A DNA stretch of 64,000 nucleotides from Streptomyces roseoviridis (GTDB lineage: Bacteria > Actinomycetota > Actinomycetes > Streptomycetales > Streptomycetaceae), in assembly GCF_039535235.1 (NCBI RefSeq), contig NZ_BAAAWU010000001.1:6637001-6701000 (forward strand), given 5' to 3'. Below the pieces are notes generated by a model, which was not told the origin of the DNA, searched no databases, and worked only from the letters and a program-made list of their open reading frames with translations. The translations under genes and the position numbers were made by a program. Shown piece after piece: positions 25,779-34,892 of this stretch (positions are counted from its first letter, which is position 1; each line of letters starts with the position of its first letter).

Positions 25779-27590
25779 ATGCCCTTCCCCTCCCACCATC
25801 CCGTGCCCGAGCTGGCCGACGTCACTCCCGGCGCCTGGCGCGAGGCCAACCGCCGCCTGCTCGCCAAGGCGATCGGCGAGTGGGTCTTCGAGGACATGCT
25901 CAAGGCGGCCGACGACGGCGACGGCAGCTACCGCGTCGACCTCGACAGCGGCACGACCTACGCGTTCCGGGCCACGCCCGGCGCCTTCGGATGGCTCCGC
26001 GTCGACCCGGCGTCGATCACCCGCACCGCGACCGGCATGCTGGGCAACTCCATCGCCGAACCCGCCTGGGACGCCCAGCAGTTCCTCCTCGAAGCCGCGT
26101 CCACCCTCGGCACCGACCCCTCCACCGTCGCCACCTACTTCACCGAGCTCTCGGCCACCCTCGCCGTCGACGCCGCCCGCCTCACCCACGGCGGAGAGAC
26201 CGTCGCCGAACTGCGCGCCCTCGGCCACTCCGAGCTGGAGTGCCGGATGACCGGACACAACCTGCTCGTCGCCAACAAGGGCCGGATCGGCTTCTCCGCC
26301 ACCGACGTGCGCGCCTACGCCCCCGAAGCGGCCCAGCAGGTCCGGCTGCTGTGGATCGCCGTGCACCGCGGCCTCGCCGAGTTCCGCGGCACCTCGGAGC
26401 TCTCCGAGACCGAGATACTCACCCGCGAGCTGGACCAGGACACCCGGGCCCGTTTCACCGCCGTCCTGGAGGAGACCGGCGTCGACCCCGACGCGTACGT
26501 CTGGATGCCCGTGCACCCCTGGCAGTGGGACCACGCCGTCCAGGTGCTGCACGCCGCCGACGTGGCGCAGAACCGGATCGTTCCGCTCGGCGAGAGCCCC
26601 GACGCCTACCTGCCCGGCCAGTCCATCCGGACGATGGCCAACGTCACCGCCCCCGAGCGGTACGACGTCAAACTGCCCCTGAAGATCCTCAACACCCTGG
26701 TCTGGCGCGGCATACCCCCGCACTGCACCATGGGCGCGCCCGTGGTCACCCAGTGGCTGCGCGGCCTGGTGGAGCGCGACGCGTTCCTGACCGAGGAGTG
26801 CCGCACCGTCTTCCTCGGCGAGGTCGCCTCCGTGACCGTGCGCCACCCCTACCTCTCCAAGCTGCCTGACGCCCCCTACCAGCACCTGGAGACCCTGGGC
26901 TGCATCTGGCGCGAATCGGTCTCCGCCCGCAAGGACCCGGACGAGCGGGTCCGCACCTTCGCCTCCCTGCTGCACGTCGACTCCGCCGGCGACGCGTTCG
27001 TCGCCGAACTCGTCCGCTCCTCCGGCCTGGAGCCCGAGGAGTGGCTGCGCCGGCTCTTCGACACCCTGCTCGTGCCGGTCCTGCACGTACTCAACCGCTA
27101 CGGCGTCACCTTCAACCCGCACGGCCAGAACACCCTCATCGGCTACGACCGGAACGACGTCCCGGTCCGCCTCTACCTGAAGGACTTCGTCGACGACGTC
27201 TGCGTGTCCTTCACCGATGTCCCCGAGCGCGGCCCCGAGCCCGACGGCCACGACCACGTCCTGCCGCGCAAGCACCCCTCGATCATCCGCCAGCACGTCA
27301 TGGACCAGGTCTTCGTCGGCCACTTCCGCTACCTGGCGCCGCTGTGCGCCGACCAACTGGGCGTGGACGAGAAGCGGTTCTGGCAGCTGGTGCGGCAGAC
27401 CATCCTGGACTTCCAGCGGCGCTTCCCCGAACTCGCCGAGCGCTACGCCGAGTACGACCTGCTCACCCCCGAGATCCCCCGCTACGGCCTGAACCGGGAC
27501 CGGCTCGTCGTCACCCGCTACGGCGACCGCGCGCTGCGGCACGCCCTCTACCCGAACGGCACCCACCCCAACCCGCTGGCGGAAGGCTGA
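25779..27590 (+). CDS. NIS siderophore synthetase 1 (IucA/IucC family)
   Basis: This 603-residue enzyme joins a polycarboxylate to an amine or hydroxamate by ATP-dependent amide formation. It shows the family markers: ECRMTGHNLLVANKGRIGF, the ATP-site segment PVHPWQWDH, GQSIRTMANVT, KLPLKILNTLVWRGI and GVTFNPHGQNTLIGYD, then the C-terminal FhuF-like reductase-related region. It is first of five coupled genes; only 3 bases separate its stop from the decarboxylase GTG. An iron box lies 62 bases upstream. Whether it performs the first or second condensation cannot be told from motifs alone. Confidence 0.92.
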   Translation: MPFPSHHPVPELADVTPGAWREANRRLLAKAIGEWVFEDMLKAADDGDGSYRVDLDSGTTYAFRATPGAFGWLRVDPASITRTATGMLGNSIAEPAWDAQQFLLEAASTLGTDPSTVATYFTELSATLAVDAARLTHGGETVAELRALGHSELECRMTGHNLLVANKGRIGFSATDVRAYAPEAAQQVRLLWIAVHRGLAEFRGTSELSETEILTRELDQDTRARFTAVLEETGVDPDAYVWMPVHPWQWDHAVQVLHAADVAQNRIVPLGESPDAYLPGQSIRTMANVTAPERYDVKLPLKILNTLVWRGIPPHCTMGAPVVTQWLRGLVERDAFLTEECRTVFLGEVASVTVRHPYLSKLPDAPYQHLETLGCIWRESVSARKDPDERVRTFASLLHVDSAGDAFVAELVRSSGLEPEEWLRRLFDTLLVPVLHVLNRYGVTFNPHGQNTLIGYDRNDVPVRLYLKDFVDDVCVSFTDVPERGPEPDGHDHVLPRKHPSIIRQHVMDQVFVGHFRYLAPLCADQLGVDEKRFWQLVRQTILDFQRRFPELAERYAEYDLLTPEIPRYGLNRDRLVVTRYGDRALRHALYPNGTHPNPLAEG

Positions 27591-27593
27591 ACC

Positions 27594-29132
27594 GTGACAC
27601 CGCTGACGGAAGCACCCCCCACCGCCCCGCCCCTGCCCGCCTCACAGCTCGCCGCCTCGCGCCAGGGCCTCGCCGACGTCACCGCCGCACTCGCCGGGGC
27701 CGTGGACACCGCGCTGGCCGCCCGCCGACCCACCGGGCCGATACCCGCGGGGCGCCCCGAGGACGTCCTCAAGGCCGCTGCCGACGCCCTCGGCGCCCAG
27801 GAGCTGCCCACCGAGGGCCTCGGCACCCGGGCCGCCCTCGAGCTGCTGACCACGGTCCTCGTCGAGTACGGCATCGACCTCTCCCACCCCCGGGCCGCCG
27901 CCCACCTGCAGCCGCCCGCGCTCGCCGTCGCCGTCGCCGCGGACACCCTCGCCGGCGTCACCAACGCCTCCCTCGACACCTACGACTCCGGCCCCTCCGC
28001 CATCGCCGTCGAACGCTGGCTCATCGGCGTCCTCACCCGCCTCGCCCGCTTCGGCGAACGCGCCGACGGGGTCCTCACCCCCGGCGGCTCCCTGTCCAAC
28101 CTGCTCGCCCTGCTCCTCGCCCGCGACGCCGCCGCCCACCGGCGCGGCATCGACGCCCGCCGGCACGGGATCGCCGCCCTGCCGGGGCCCGTCGTCTTCT
28201 GCTCCGAGCTCGCCCACTTCTCCACCCACCGGGCCTGCGCCGCCCTCGGCCTCGGCGAAGCGGCCGTGCGCCCGCTGCCCGTCGACGCCCACCGGCGCAT
28301 GCGCCCCGACGCGCTCCGGCAGGCCCTCGGCTCCCTCGGCCCCGAGCACACCCCCGTCGCCGTCGTCGCCACCGCCGGAACCACCGACTACGGCTCCGTC
28401 GACCCCCTGCCCGAGATCGCGGAGATCGCGGCCGAGCACGGCGTCTGGACCCACGTCGACGCCGCGTACGGCTTCGGCGCCCTCTTCTCCGACCGGCTCG
28501 CCGACCGGCTGACCGGCCTGGAACTCGCCGACTCCGTCACCCTCGACCTGCACAAGATCGGCTGGCAGCCGGCCGCCTGCGGCGTCCTGCTCGTCTCCGA
28601 CACCACGGCCTTCACCGCCCTCGACCGCCACGTCGCCTACCTCAACCCGGCCGACGACGCCGACGCCGGCTACGACGGCCTCCTCGGCCGGAGCCTCCAG
28701 ACCACCCGGCGCCCCGACGCCGTCAAGGCCGCCGCCACCCTCCTCGCCCACGGCCGCGAGGGCCTGGGCCGCATGGTCGACGCCTGCCACGCCCTGGCTC
28801 GCCACGCCGAACGGCGCGTCCGCGCCGAACCCGCCCTGGAACTCGTCGCCCCCGCCGAGCTGACCACCGTCGTCTTCCGCTACCGGACGGCCGACCCCGC
28901 CGCGGCCGACGAGATCAACGGCGCCCTGCGCCGCCGGCTCCTGGAGACCGGCACCGCACTCGTCGGACGCACCGAGGACGCCACCGCGGGCCCCGGCTCG
29001 CCGCAGCGGGTCTGCCTCAAACTCACCCTGCTCAACCCCACCGCCACCACCACCGACATCGACGGCCTCCTCGACACCGTGATCGAGGCCGGCCGCACCT
29101 GCGAGCGACTCGCCGAGGAAGGCGCCGCATGA
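27594..29132 (+). CDS. PLP-dependent group II decarboxylase for the siderophore diamine
   Basis: This 512-residue PLP enzyme carries DLHKIGWQPAACG, in which Lys321 should hold the cofactor, TPGGSLSNLLALLLARD, and the motif HVDAAYGFGALFSD. The Lys region looks closer to 2,4-diaminobutyrate decarboxylases (HK-x-x-WQP) than to lysine decarboxylase DesA. It would supply 1,3-diaminopropane or, if it accepts lysine, cadaverine. No diaminobutyrate aminotransferase is nearby, which leaves the substrate open. It starts at GTG and overlaps the next gene by ATGA. Confidence 0.85.
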   Translation: MTPLTEAPPTAPPLPASQLAASRQGLADVTAALAGAVDTALAARRPTGPIPAGRPEDVLKAAADALGAQELPTEGLGTRAALELLTTVLVEYGIDLSHPRAAAHLQPPALAVAVAADTLAGVTNASLDTYDSGPSAIAVERWLIGVLTRLARFGERADGVLTPGGSLSNLLALLLARDAAAHRRGIDARRHGIAALPGPVVFCSELAHFSTHRACAALGLGEAAVRPLPVDAHRRMRPDALRQALGSLGPEHTPVAVVATAGTTDYGSVDPLPEIAEIAAEHGVWTHVDAAYGFGALFSDRLADRLTGLELADSVTLDLHKIGWQPAACGVLLVSDTTAFTALDRHVAYLNPADDADAGYDGLLGRSLQTTRRPDAVKAAATLLAHGREGLGRMVDACHALARHAERRVRAEPALELVAPAELTTVVFRYRTADPAAADEINGALRRRLLETGTALVGRTEDATAGPGSPQRVCLKLTLLNPTATTTDIDGLLDTVIEAGRTCERLAEEGAA

Positions 29133-30922
29133 CCCACCCCACCCCCGCACCCGCCCCCCACACCCTCCTCGACGACGACCCCCTGCACCGACGCGACGCC
29201 CGGGGCGCCGCCGAACACGCCCACCTCGAAGCCCTGCTGCGCTGCTGGCTGCGCGAGACCCACACCGAGGTCACCGCAGGACCGCTGCGGATCACCCTGC
29301 CGACCGCCGGCCTCACCCTGCTCACCGAGGTCACCCACCGCTCGCCCACCGGCTGGCACCGCTTCGGCCCCGTGCGCCTGGAAGGCCCCGGCGGCCCCCT
29401 CGGCGCCACCGCCGACCCCGTCACGGCCGTCGCCCTGCTCTCCACCGAGGCGGCCGTACGCGGCGGCAGCCGGCCCGGCGGCGTACCGGCCGGCGAGATC
29501 GCCGACCTGGTCGAGCGCACCGCCGAGTCCGTCCGCCGCGTCACCGCCTTCATCGGCCACCGGCGCACCCGCCCCGAGCCCGCCGCCGACGGCTTCCTCG
29601 ACGCCGAACAGGCCCTGATCCTCGGCCACCTGCACCACCCGGCGCCCAAGAGCCGCGACGGCATCTCCGACCACGACGCGGCCGCCTTCTCACCCGAACT
29701 GCGCGGCTCCTTCCGGCTGCACTGGTTCGCCGCCGACCCGGCGGTCGTCTCGCACGACGCCGTCGCCGGCGCGCCCTCCCTCGCCGGACGGGACACCGTC
29801 GCCCTCCTGTCCGACCTCGCCGAGCACCGCCTCGACGACGGCCGGATCCTCGTCCCCGCCCACCCGTGGCAGGCCCGCGACGTGCTGCACCGCCCCCGGG
29901 TGGCCGCGCTGATCGCCTCCGGAGCCCTCGAACCGCTCGGCGAACGCGGCCCCGCCTGGTGGCCCACCTCCAGCCTGCGCACCGTCTACCGGCCCGGCGC
30001 CCCCGTCATGCTCAAGCTCTCCCTCGGCCTGCGGCTCACCAACTCCCGGCGCGAGTCCACCCGTACGGAACTCAAGCGCGGCCTGGAGATCAACCGGCTG
30101 CTCGACGCCGGATACGCCGGCAGCACCTTCCGCGCCCACCCCGGCTTCGCCATCACCCGCGACCCCGCCTGGCTGGCCGTCGACGAACCGGGCCGCCCCG
30201 AGGGCCCCGCCGTCACCGGCCTCGACGTCGCCGTCCGCGAGGTCCCCGACGGCATCGACGCCCTGCGCTGCCTGGTCGGCCTCGTCGCACCCCGCCCCGG
30301 CCTCGGCCGCAGCGCCCTCGGCGACCTGGTCGCCGGGCTCGGCGGAGCCGACGCGGCCGCGCGCTGGGTGGCCGACTACACCGACCGGGTCCTCGTGCCC
30401 ATGCTCCACCTGTACGCCGCCACCGGCATCGGCCTGGAGGCCCACCAGCAGAACACCCTGGTCCGCCTGGACGCCCGGGGCCGGGTCACCGGCGCCGTCT
30501 TCCGCGACAACCAGGGCTACTACCTGGCCGCCTCCCACCTGCCCGAGCTGCTCAAGCTGAGCGGCGCCGACTCCTCCACCCTGGCCGTCGTGGACGACGC
30601 GATCGTCGACGACCGGCTCTCCTACTACCTGCTGCGCAACCAGGCGCTGTCCGTCGTCGGCTGCCTCGCCGTCGACGGACTCGCCGACGAGCGCGACCTG
30701 CTCGCCGTCCTCGCCGGCCGGCTGCGGGCCGCGCTGCCCGCCCTGGCCGAGGCCGGGCCCGACGGCGACCGCCTGGCCCGCCGCTGGCTGGCGGCCGACA
30801 CCCTGCCCTGCAAGGGCAACCTGCTCACCCGCCTGCACGGCATCGACGAGGTCCTCGCCCCGCTCGACGCCCAGTCCGTCTACCTCGACGCGCCCAACCC
30901 GCTCCAGGAGGCCACCGCATGA
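29129..30922 (+). CDS. NIS siderophore synthetase 2 (IucA/IucC family)
   Basis: This 597-residue enzyme is a second, clearly diverged NIS synthetase. It has HPAPKSRDGISDHDAAAFSPE, LVPAHPWQARDVL, SSLRTVYRPGAPVMLKLSLG and ATGIGLEAHQQNTLVRL. Two such enzymes in one operon usually act in turn on the two ends of citrate, as IucA and IucC do in aerobactin synthesis. Start and stop overlap both neighbours by ATGA, giving tight translational coupling. Confidence 0.92.
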   Translation: MTHPTPAPAPHTLLDDDPLHRRDARGAAEHAHLEALLRCWLRETHTEVTAGPLRITLPTAGLTLLTEVTHRSPTGWHRFGPVRLEGPGGPLGATADPVTAVALLSTEAAVRGGSRPGGVPAGEIADLVERTAESVRRVTAFIGHRRTRPEPAADGFLDAEQALILGHLHHPAPKSRDGISDHDAAAFSPELRGSFRLHWFAADPAVVSHDAVAGAPSLAGRDTVALLSDLAEHRLDDGRILVPAHPWQARDVLHRPRVAALIASGALEPLGERGPAWWPTSSLRTVYRPGAPVMLKLSLGLRLTNSRRESTRTELKRGLEINRLLDAGYAGSTFRAHPGFAITRDPAWLAVDEPGRPEGPAVTGLDVAVREVPDGIDALRCLVGLVAPRPGLGRSALGDLVAGLGGADAAARWVADYTDRVLVPMLHLYAATGIGLEAHQQNTLVRLDARGRVTGAVFRDNQGYYLAASHLPELLKLSGADSSTLAVVDDAIVDDRLSYYLLRNQALSVVGCLAVDGLADERDLLAVLAGRLRAALPALAEAGPDGDRLARRWLAADTLPCKGNLLTRLHGIDEVLAPLDAQSVYLDAPNPLQEATA

Positions 30923-31506
30923 CCTCGTTACACCCCGAGGACGCCCGCACCGTCCCCGGCCCGCCGCTGCCCCTCCTGGAGGGACGCTGGTCGGCCCGGG
31001 CGGCCGGGGCCGAGGGGGCCGACCTCGACCTGGTGCACGGCTGGATGCGGGCCCCGCACGTCGACGCCTTCTGGCATCAGGCATGGCCGCGCGAACGCTG
31101 GTACGAGGAGATCGCCGGGCACCTCGCCGGCGACGCCGTCCTGCCGGTGCTGGTCTTCCTCGACGACGAGCCCGTCGCGTACGTCGAGGTGTACCGCGTG
31201 ACCCGCGACCGGCTCGCCCCGCACTACGCCCATCTCCCGCACGATCTCGGCGTCCACATCGCCATCGGCGACCCGGCGCGCACCGGCCGCGGCCTCGGCC
31301 GGACCCTGCTGCGCGTCCTCGCCGACGGCCTGCTCGCCGCCGACCCGCGCTGCACCCGGGTCGTCGCCGAGCCGGACGTCACCAACGCGCCCTCGCTCAG
31401 GGCGTTCGCCGCCGCCGGCTTCAGCACCGTGGGCGAGATCACGCTCCCGGACAAGACCGCCGCGCTGCTCGTCCGTCCCCGCCGCGAGGAGGACCTGCCC
31501 ACATGA
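30919..31506 (+). CDS. GNAT acyltransferase acting on hydroxylamine (IucB/DesC-like)
   Basis: This 195-residue protein has the siderophore acyltransferase pattern (Pfam AlcB type): WMRAPHVDAFWHQAWP, VLVFLDDEPVAYVEVYRV, the acetyl-CoA loop TGRGLGRTLLRVL, and EPDVTNAPSLRAFAAAGF. It should acylate the N-hydroxy-diamine to a hydroxamate. Codon 4 is TTA (30928-30930), so translation should need the bldA tRNA. The ATG overlaps the previous stop, and no other start is near, so the TTA is part of the gene. Confidence 0.9.
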   Translation: MTSLHPEDARTVPGPPLPLLEGRWSARAAGAEGADLDLVHGWMRAPHVDAFWHQAWPRERWYEEIAGHLAGDAVLPVLVFLDDEPVAYVEVYRVTRDRLAPHYAHLPHDLGVHIAIGDPARTGRGLGRTLLRVLADGLLAADPRCTRVVAEPDVTNAPSLRAFAAAGFSTVGEITLPDKTAALLVRPRREEDLPT

Positions 31507-32831
31507 CCGAGACCACCGCCGAGCACGACGTCGTCGCGATCGGCTGCGGCCCCTTCAACCTGGGGCTCGCCGCCCTCGCCTCGACCGTGGACGAACTCGA
31601 CCTGGTCGTCCTGGAGGAGCGGCCCGAGTTCACCTGGCACCGCGGCATGATGTTCGGCGACGCCTCGATGCAGGTGAACTTCCTCGCCGACCTGGTGACC
31701 CTGGTCGCCCCCTGGCACCCGCTGTCCTTCCTGGCGTACCTGCACGACATGGACCGCCTCTACGCCTTCACCGTGCGGGAGAACTTCTTCCCCTCCCGCC
31801 GGGAGTACGAGGACTACCTGCGCTGGGCCGCCGCGCGGCTGCCCGGCGTGCGGTTCTCCCACCGCGTTGAGGAGGTCCGCTGGGACGGCGACGAGGAGCG
31901 CTTCGACGTGGCCGTGGCCCGCGGCGACGGCACGCGGCTGCGGCTGCGGACCCGTCACCTCGTCATCGGGATCGGCACCGCGCCCCACGTGCCCGAGGCC
32001 CTGGCCGGGCTCCCGGAGGACCGGCTGCTGCACACCTCCGACTACCTCTTCCGGGCCCGCGACGTCGAGCGCGCCGGCAAGGTCACCGTCGTCGGGTCCG
32101 GCCAGTCGGGCGCGGAGGTCGCCGTCGACCTCCTGACCCGCAACCTCGACGGCGGCCCCGCGGTGAGCTGGCTGACCCGCACCGGCTCCTGGGCGCCGCT
32201 CGACTACACCAAGATGAACCTGGAGCTGACCACTCCGGCGTACATGCGCTACTTCCACTCCCTGCCCCAGGAGGTGCGCGACCGGCTGGTCGGCGAGCAG
32301 TGGCAGTTCTACAAGGGCGTCTCCACCGACACCCTGGAGGAGATCCACGAACTCCTCTACCGCCGCCAGCTGGAGCACGGCCTCGCCGACGTCGAGCTGC
32401 GCTTCGGCATCGCCGTCGAGGACGCGGCCGTCGGCTCCGACGGGCAGACCGTGCTGACCTGCCGCCACCTGGACACCGGACAGCGCTTCGAGCACGTCAC
32501 GGACCTGGTCGTCGCGGCCACCGGCTACCGCAACCGCCCGCCGTCCTTCCTGGGCCCGGTCGAGGAGCTGATCGACCGCGACGGGCGGGGGCGGCCCCTG
32601 ATCCACGCCGACCACTCCGTCGGGCTCGCCGAGGGCGTCACCGGGCGGATCTTCGTCGCCAACGCCGAGATCCACGCGTACGGGGTCTCGTCCCCGAACC
32701 TCGACATCGGTGCCGTGCGCAACGCCACCATCCTCAACGCGATCACCGGCCGCGAGGTCTACCGGCTGCCCAAGCGCAGCGCCTTCACCCGCTTCGAGGC
32801 CCCGGGACAGGGGGCGCCCGACCGCCGGTGA
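31503..32831 (+). CDS. Siderophore amine N-monooxygenase (IucD/PvdA/DesB family)
   Basis: This 442-residue flavoenzyme hydroxylates a terminal amine using NADPH and oxygen. It shows AIGCGPFNLGLAALAS at the N-terminus, FGDASMQVNFLADLVTLVAP, an NADPH site VTVVGSGQSGAEVAVDL, and the late ATGYRNRPP. ATGA overlap couples it to the acyltransferase. A strong hairpin follows 7 bases after the stop and ends the operon. Closest functional analogues are lysine, cadaverine or diaminopropane hydroxylases. Confidence 0.92.
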   Translation: MTETTAEHDVVAIGCGPFNLGLAALASTVDELDLVVLEERPEFTWHRGMMFGDASMQVNFLADLVTLVAPWHPLSFLAYLHDMDRLYAFTVRENFFPSRREYEDYLRWAAARLPGVRFSHRVEEVRWDGDEERFDVAVARGDGTRLRLRTRHLVIGIGTAPHVPEALAGLPEDRLLHTSDYLFRARDVERAGKVTVVGSGQSGAEVAVDLLTRNLDGGPAVSWLTRTGSWAPLDYTKMNLELTTPAYMRYFHSLPQEVRDRLVGEQWQFYKGVSTDTLEEIHELLYRRQLEHGLADVELRFGIAVEDAAVGSDGQTVLTCRHLDTGQRFEHVTDLVVAATGYRNRPPSFLGPVEELIDRDGRGRPLIHADHSVGLAEGVTGRIFVANAEIHAYGVSSPNLDIGAVRNATILNAITGREVYRLPKRSAFTRFEAPGQGAPDRR

Positions 32832-32837
32832 GGGGAG

Positions 32838-32870
32838 CGCGGGGCCGGGCCGTGGGGCCCGGCCCCCGCG
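32838..32870 (+). terminator. Terminator of the siderophore operon
   Basis: CGCGGGGCCGGGCC pairs with GGCCCGGCCCCCGCG around a short loop, beginning 7 bases after the monooxygenase stop. Confidence 0.75.
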
Positions 32871-32955
32871 CATCCCGTCCGCCCGCGTCTCGGGCCCGGA
32901 GTGCCCCGCCCCGTGAACTATCTTGGGCGGCAGCGAGACGAGAGGGAGGCACCCC

Positions 32956-33909
32956 GTGCCATCTGGGCAGCAGGAGCGCGCACAGGCGGCCGCGATCACA
33001 CCGGGCAGGCGCTCGGCGGACGCGGACGCGCAGGTGCAGCCGGAGACGGGTTCTCCGGCCGAGCGGGTGCGGGCGCTGTTCGGCGGACACCGCCTCTCGC
33101 CCGGGCAGCGGCGCATCGCCCAGTTCCTGATCGACCACCTCACCGAGGCCGCCTTCCTGTCGATCACCGAGCTCGCGGAGCGGGTGGGCGTCAGCCAGCC
33201 GTCCGTGACCCGTTTCGCCTCGTCGCTGGGATTCAGCGGCTACCCGGCGCTGCGCGAGGCGCTCCAGCCCATCGCGCTGAGCGCGGTCGCCGGCGCGCCG
33301 GGCGAGGGAGAGGGCCAGGGGCGGCTGCGCAACGAGCTCCAGTCCGCCGTCGACGCCGAGATCGAGAACCTCACCGCCCTGCGGCGCGGCGTCTTCGCGG
33401 ACCCGGACCGGATCCTCGACATCGGCCGCGAGCTGGCCCGGTCCGTGCCCCTCACGGTCCTCGGCCTGCGCATCTCGGTCTCCCTCGCCGAGTACTTCGC
33501 CTATGCCGCGCGGCGCATCCACCCGGACGTGCGAGTGGTGACGCGCGGCGGCAGCGTCGCCTACGACGGCCTCCTCCAGGCCCGCGAGGCCGGCGGTACG
33601 TGGGTGCTGGCCTTCGCCATGCCGCGGCACGCGAAGGAGACCCTCGCCGTCGTCCGCGCCGCCCGCGCCGCCGGACTGCGAGTCGCGCTCATCTGCGACC
33701 TGGCGTTCGGGCCGCTCGTCGACGAGGCCGACGTGGTCTTCACCGCCGGCACCGGGTCGCGGCTCGTCTTCGACTCCTACGCCGCGCCCGGCGTGCTGTC
33801 CGCGGCGATCCTCCAGGCGATGGCGGACGCGGACCCGGAGCGGACGCAGACCCGCCTGGAGAAGTACGAGCAGGCCGCCGAGCAGCACGACTTCTTCCTG
33901 GACGACTGA
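32956..33909 (+). CDS. MurR/RpiR-family transcriptional regulator
   Basis: This 317-residue protein has an N-terminal RpiR-type HTH at about residues 40-120 (RRIAQFLIDHLTEAAFLSITELAERVG, VSQPSVTRFASSLGFSGYPALRE) and a C-terminal SIS sugar-phosphate-binding domain (about 140-290). GTG at 32956 follows GAGGGAGG and gives the best start. SIS-domain regulators usually sense phosphosugars. It lies just past the siderophore operon but its terminator separates the two, so a link to iron is not implied. Confidence 0.88.
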   Translation: MPSGQQERAQAAAITPGRRSADADAQVQPETGSPAERVRALFGGHRLSPGQRRIAQFLIDHLTEAAFLSITELAERVGVSQPSVTRFASSLGFSGYPALREALQPIALSAVAGAPGEGEGQGRLRNELQSAVDAEIENLTALRRGVFADPDRILDIGRELARSVPLTVLGLRISVSLAEYFAYAARRIHPDVRVVTRGGSVAYDGLLQAREAGGTWVLAFAMPRHAKETLAVVRAARAAGLRVALICDLAFGPLVDEADVVFTAGTGSRLVFDSYAAPGVLSAAILQAMADADPERTQTRLEKYEQAAEQHDFFLDD

Positions 33910-33963
33910 GGTCGGAGGGTCGCGCTCCGCATGCGGAGAAGGGCGCGAAGATCCCGGAGATGC

Positions 33964-34011
33964 ATGAAAATTTTCATTCTCTTGCTTTCTCGCCAGTAAG
34001 TATATTTACTG
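33964..34011. promoter_or_regulatory. AT-rich segment with two palindromes
   Basis: The perfect palindrome ATGAAAATTTTCAT (33964-33977) and the inverted repeat CAGTAA-N6-TTACTG (33994-34011) lie in a roughly 50-base AT-rich stretch, 54 bases after the RpiR-type gene. They look like an operator or promoter whose gene has been lost at the island edge. The rest of 33910-34281 holds a hairpin and no gene I can support. Confidence 0.5.
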
Positions 34012-34114
34012 AGTGCGCCCCCACGGGCCGCACAGAACACGTCAGGGCCGCCCCCTCCTCCTCAGACGGCCCTCCTGTGTGAACGGCACGCGCCGCGCTC
34101 AGCGCGGTGCACTC

Positions 34115-34152
34115 GCGGCGGCTCCGGTCAACCCCTGGACCGGAGCCGCCGC
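34115..34152. terminator. Perfect 15-base stem-loop
   Basis: GCGGCGGCTCCGGTC and GACCGGAGCCGCCGC are exact complements around an 8-base loop. It stands alone between the AT-rich palindromes and the first IS remnant, so it probably terminated a gene now missing. Confidence 0.6.
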
Positions 34153-34280
34153 TTCGTCGCTCGCGTCTGTCACGAGCGGCGACGCGGCGACCACTGGTGC
34201 CGCCGGGCGTGATGATGCGTCGCTGTATCCATCGGAGTCGCGTCGGCCGCCAGGTGCTGAGTGGCTCCAGTGATCCGCTA

Positions 34281-34790
34281 AAGAGTTGTCCCGTACATGA
34301 TCTCCGACTGCCGTAGCCATGCCTGTCCCGGGTGTCGGCCGCAGGTGTCGGCGTCGATGACGATTTGGTGATCAGTCGAGTACCGGTAGTTCGTCGACCG
34401 CTCGGCGATGGTGTGATCTCGGGTGGGCACCAGCGTGCCGTCCACGATGAGCACGGCGTCCCTGGCAAACCGCTTGCGGGGCTGAAGCGCAAGCATGGGC
34501 CCAAGGTGGTCGATGATCCGGTCTGCCGCCGACTTGGACACCCCGAACAGGGGGGCGAGCTGGCGCATGCCAGGTTCGTGCGCCAGTACGCCGGGACCAA
34601 CAGAGCCCTGTCCTCCAGGGGAAGGCTCCACGGCCGGCCCTTGCGGACCGCGTCCGCACCCTCATGCCGCAGCACCGTCGCCGGCTTCCCGAACTGCCGC
34701 GGGCTCCGCCCGGTGAAAGGGGCTGTTCAAGCCTGCTCCGACGCCGTGATCACGCCAGCCACATCAAGATCATCCTCTGTGGTGAGGTAG
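34281..34790 (-). pseudogene. IS112-like (IS5 family) transposase remnant
   Basis: Two frames together recover part of a transposase about 75% identical by eye to the intact copy at 36493: EGADAVRKGRPWSLPLEDR in one frame, then MRQLAPLFGVSKSAADRIIDHLG and LIVDGTLVPTRDHTIAERS in the next. A frameshift lies near 34590. After VIDADT the frame jumps to the element's end, so about 110 C-terminal residues are deleted. The downstream end (34281 on) keeps the terminal repeat AAGAGTTGTCCCGTACA followed by TGATCTCCG, as in the copy ending at 37325. No partner repeat was found upstream. Confidence 0.8.
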
Positions 34791-34892
34791 CTCTGGACGA
34801 CGTTCCACGGAATCCGATGGTGCGACGCAGCGTCGGCGTCAAGAATCGGCGGATGCATGAAGTGAAACCGTCCGACGGGGGGTGCCAACGCG

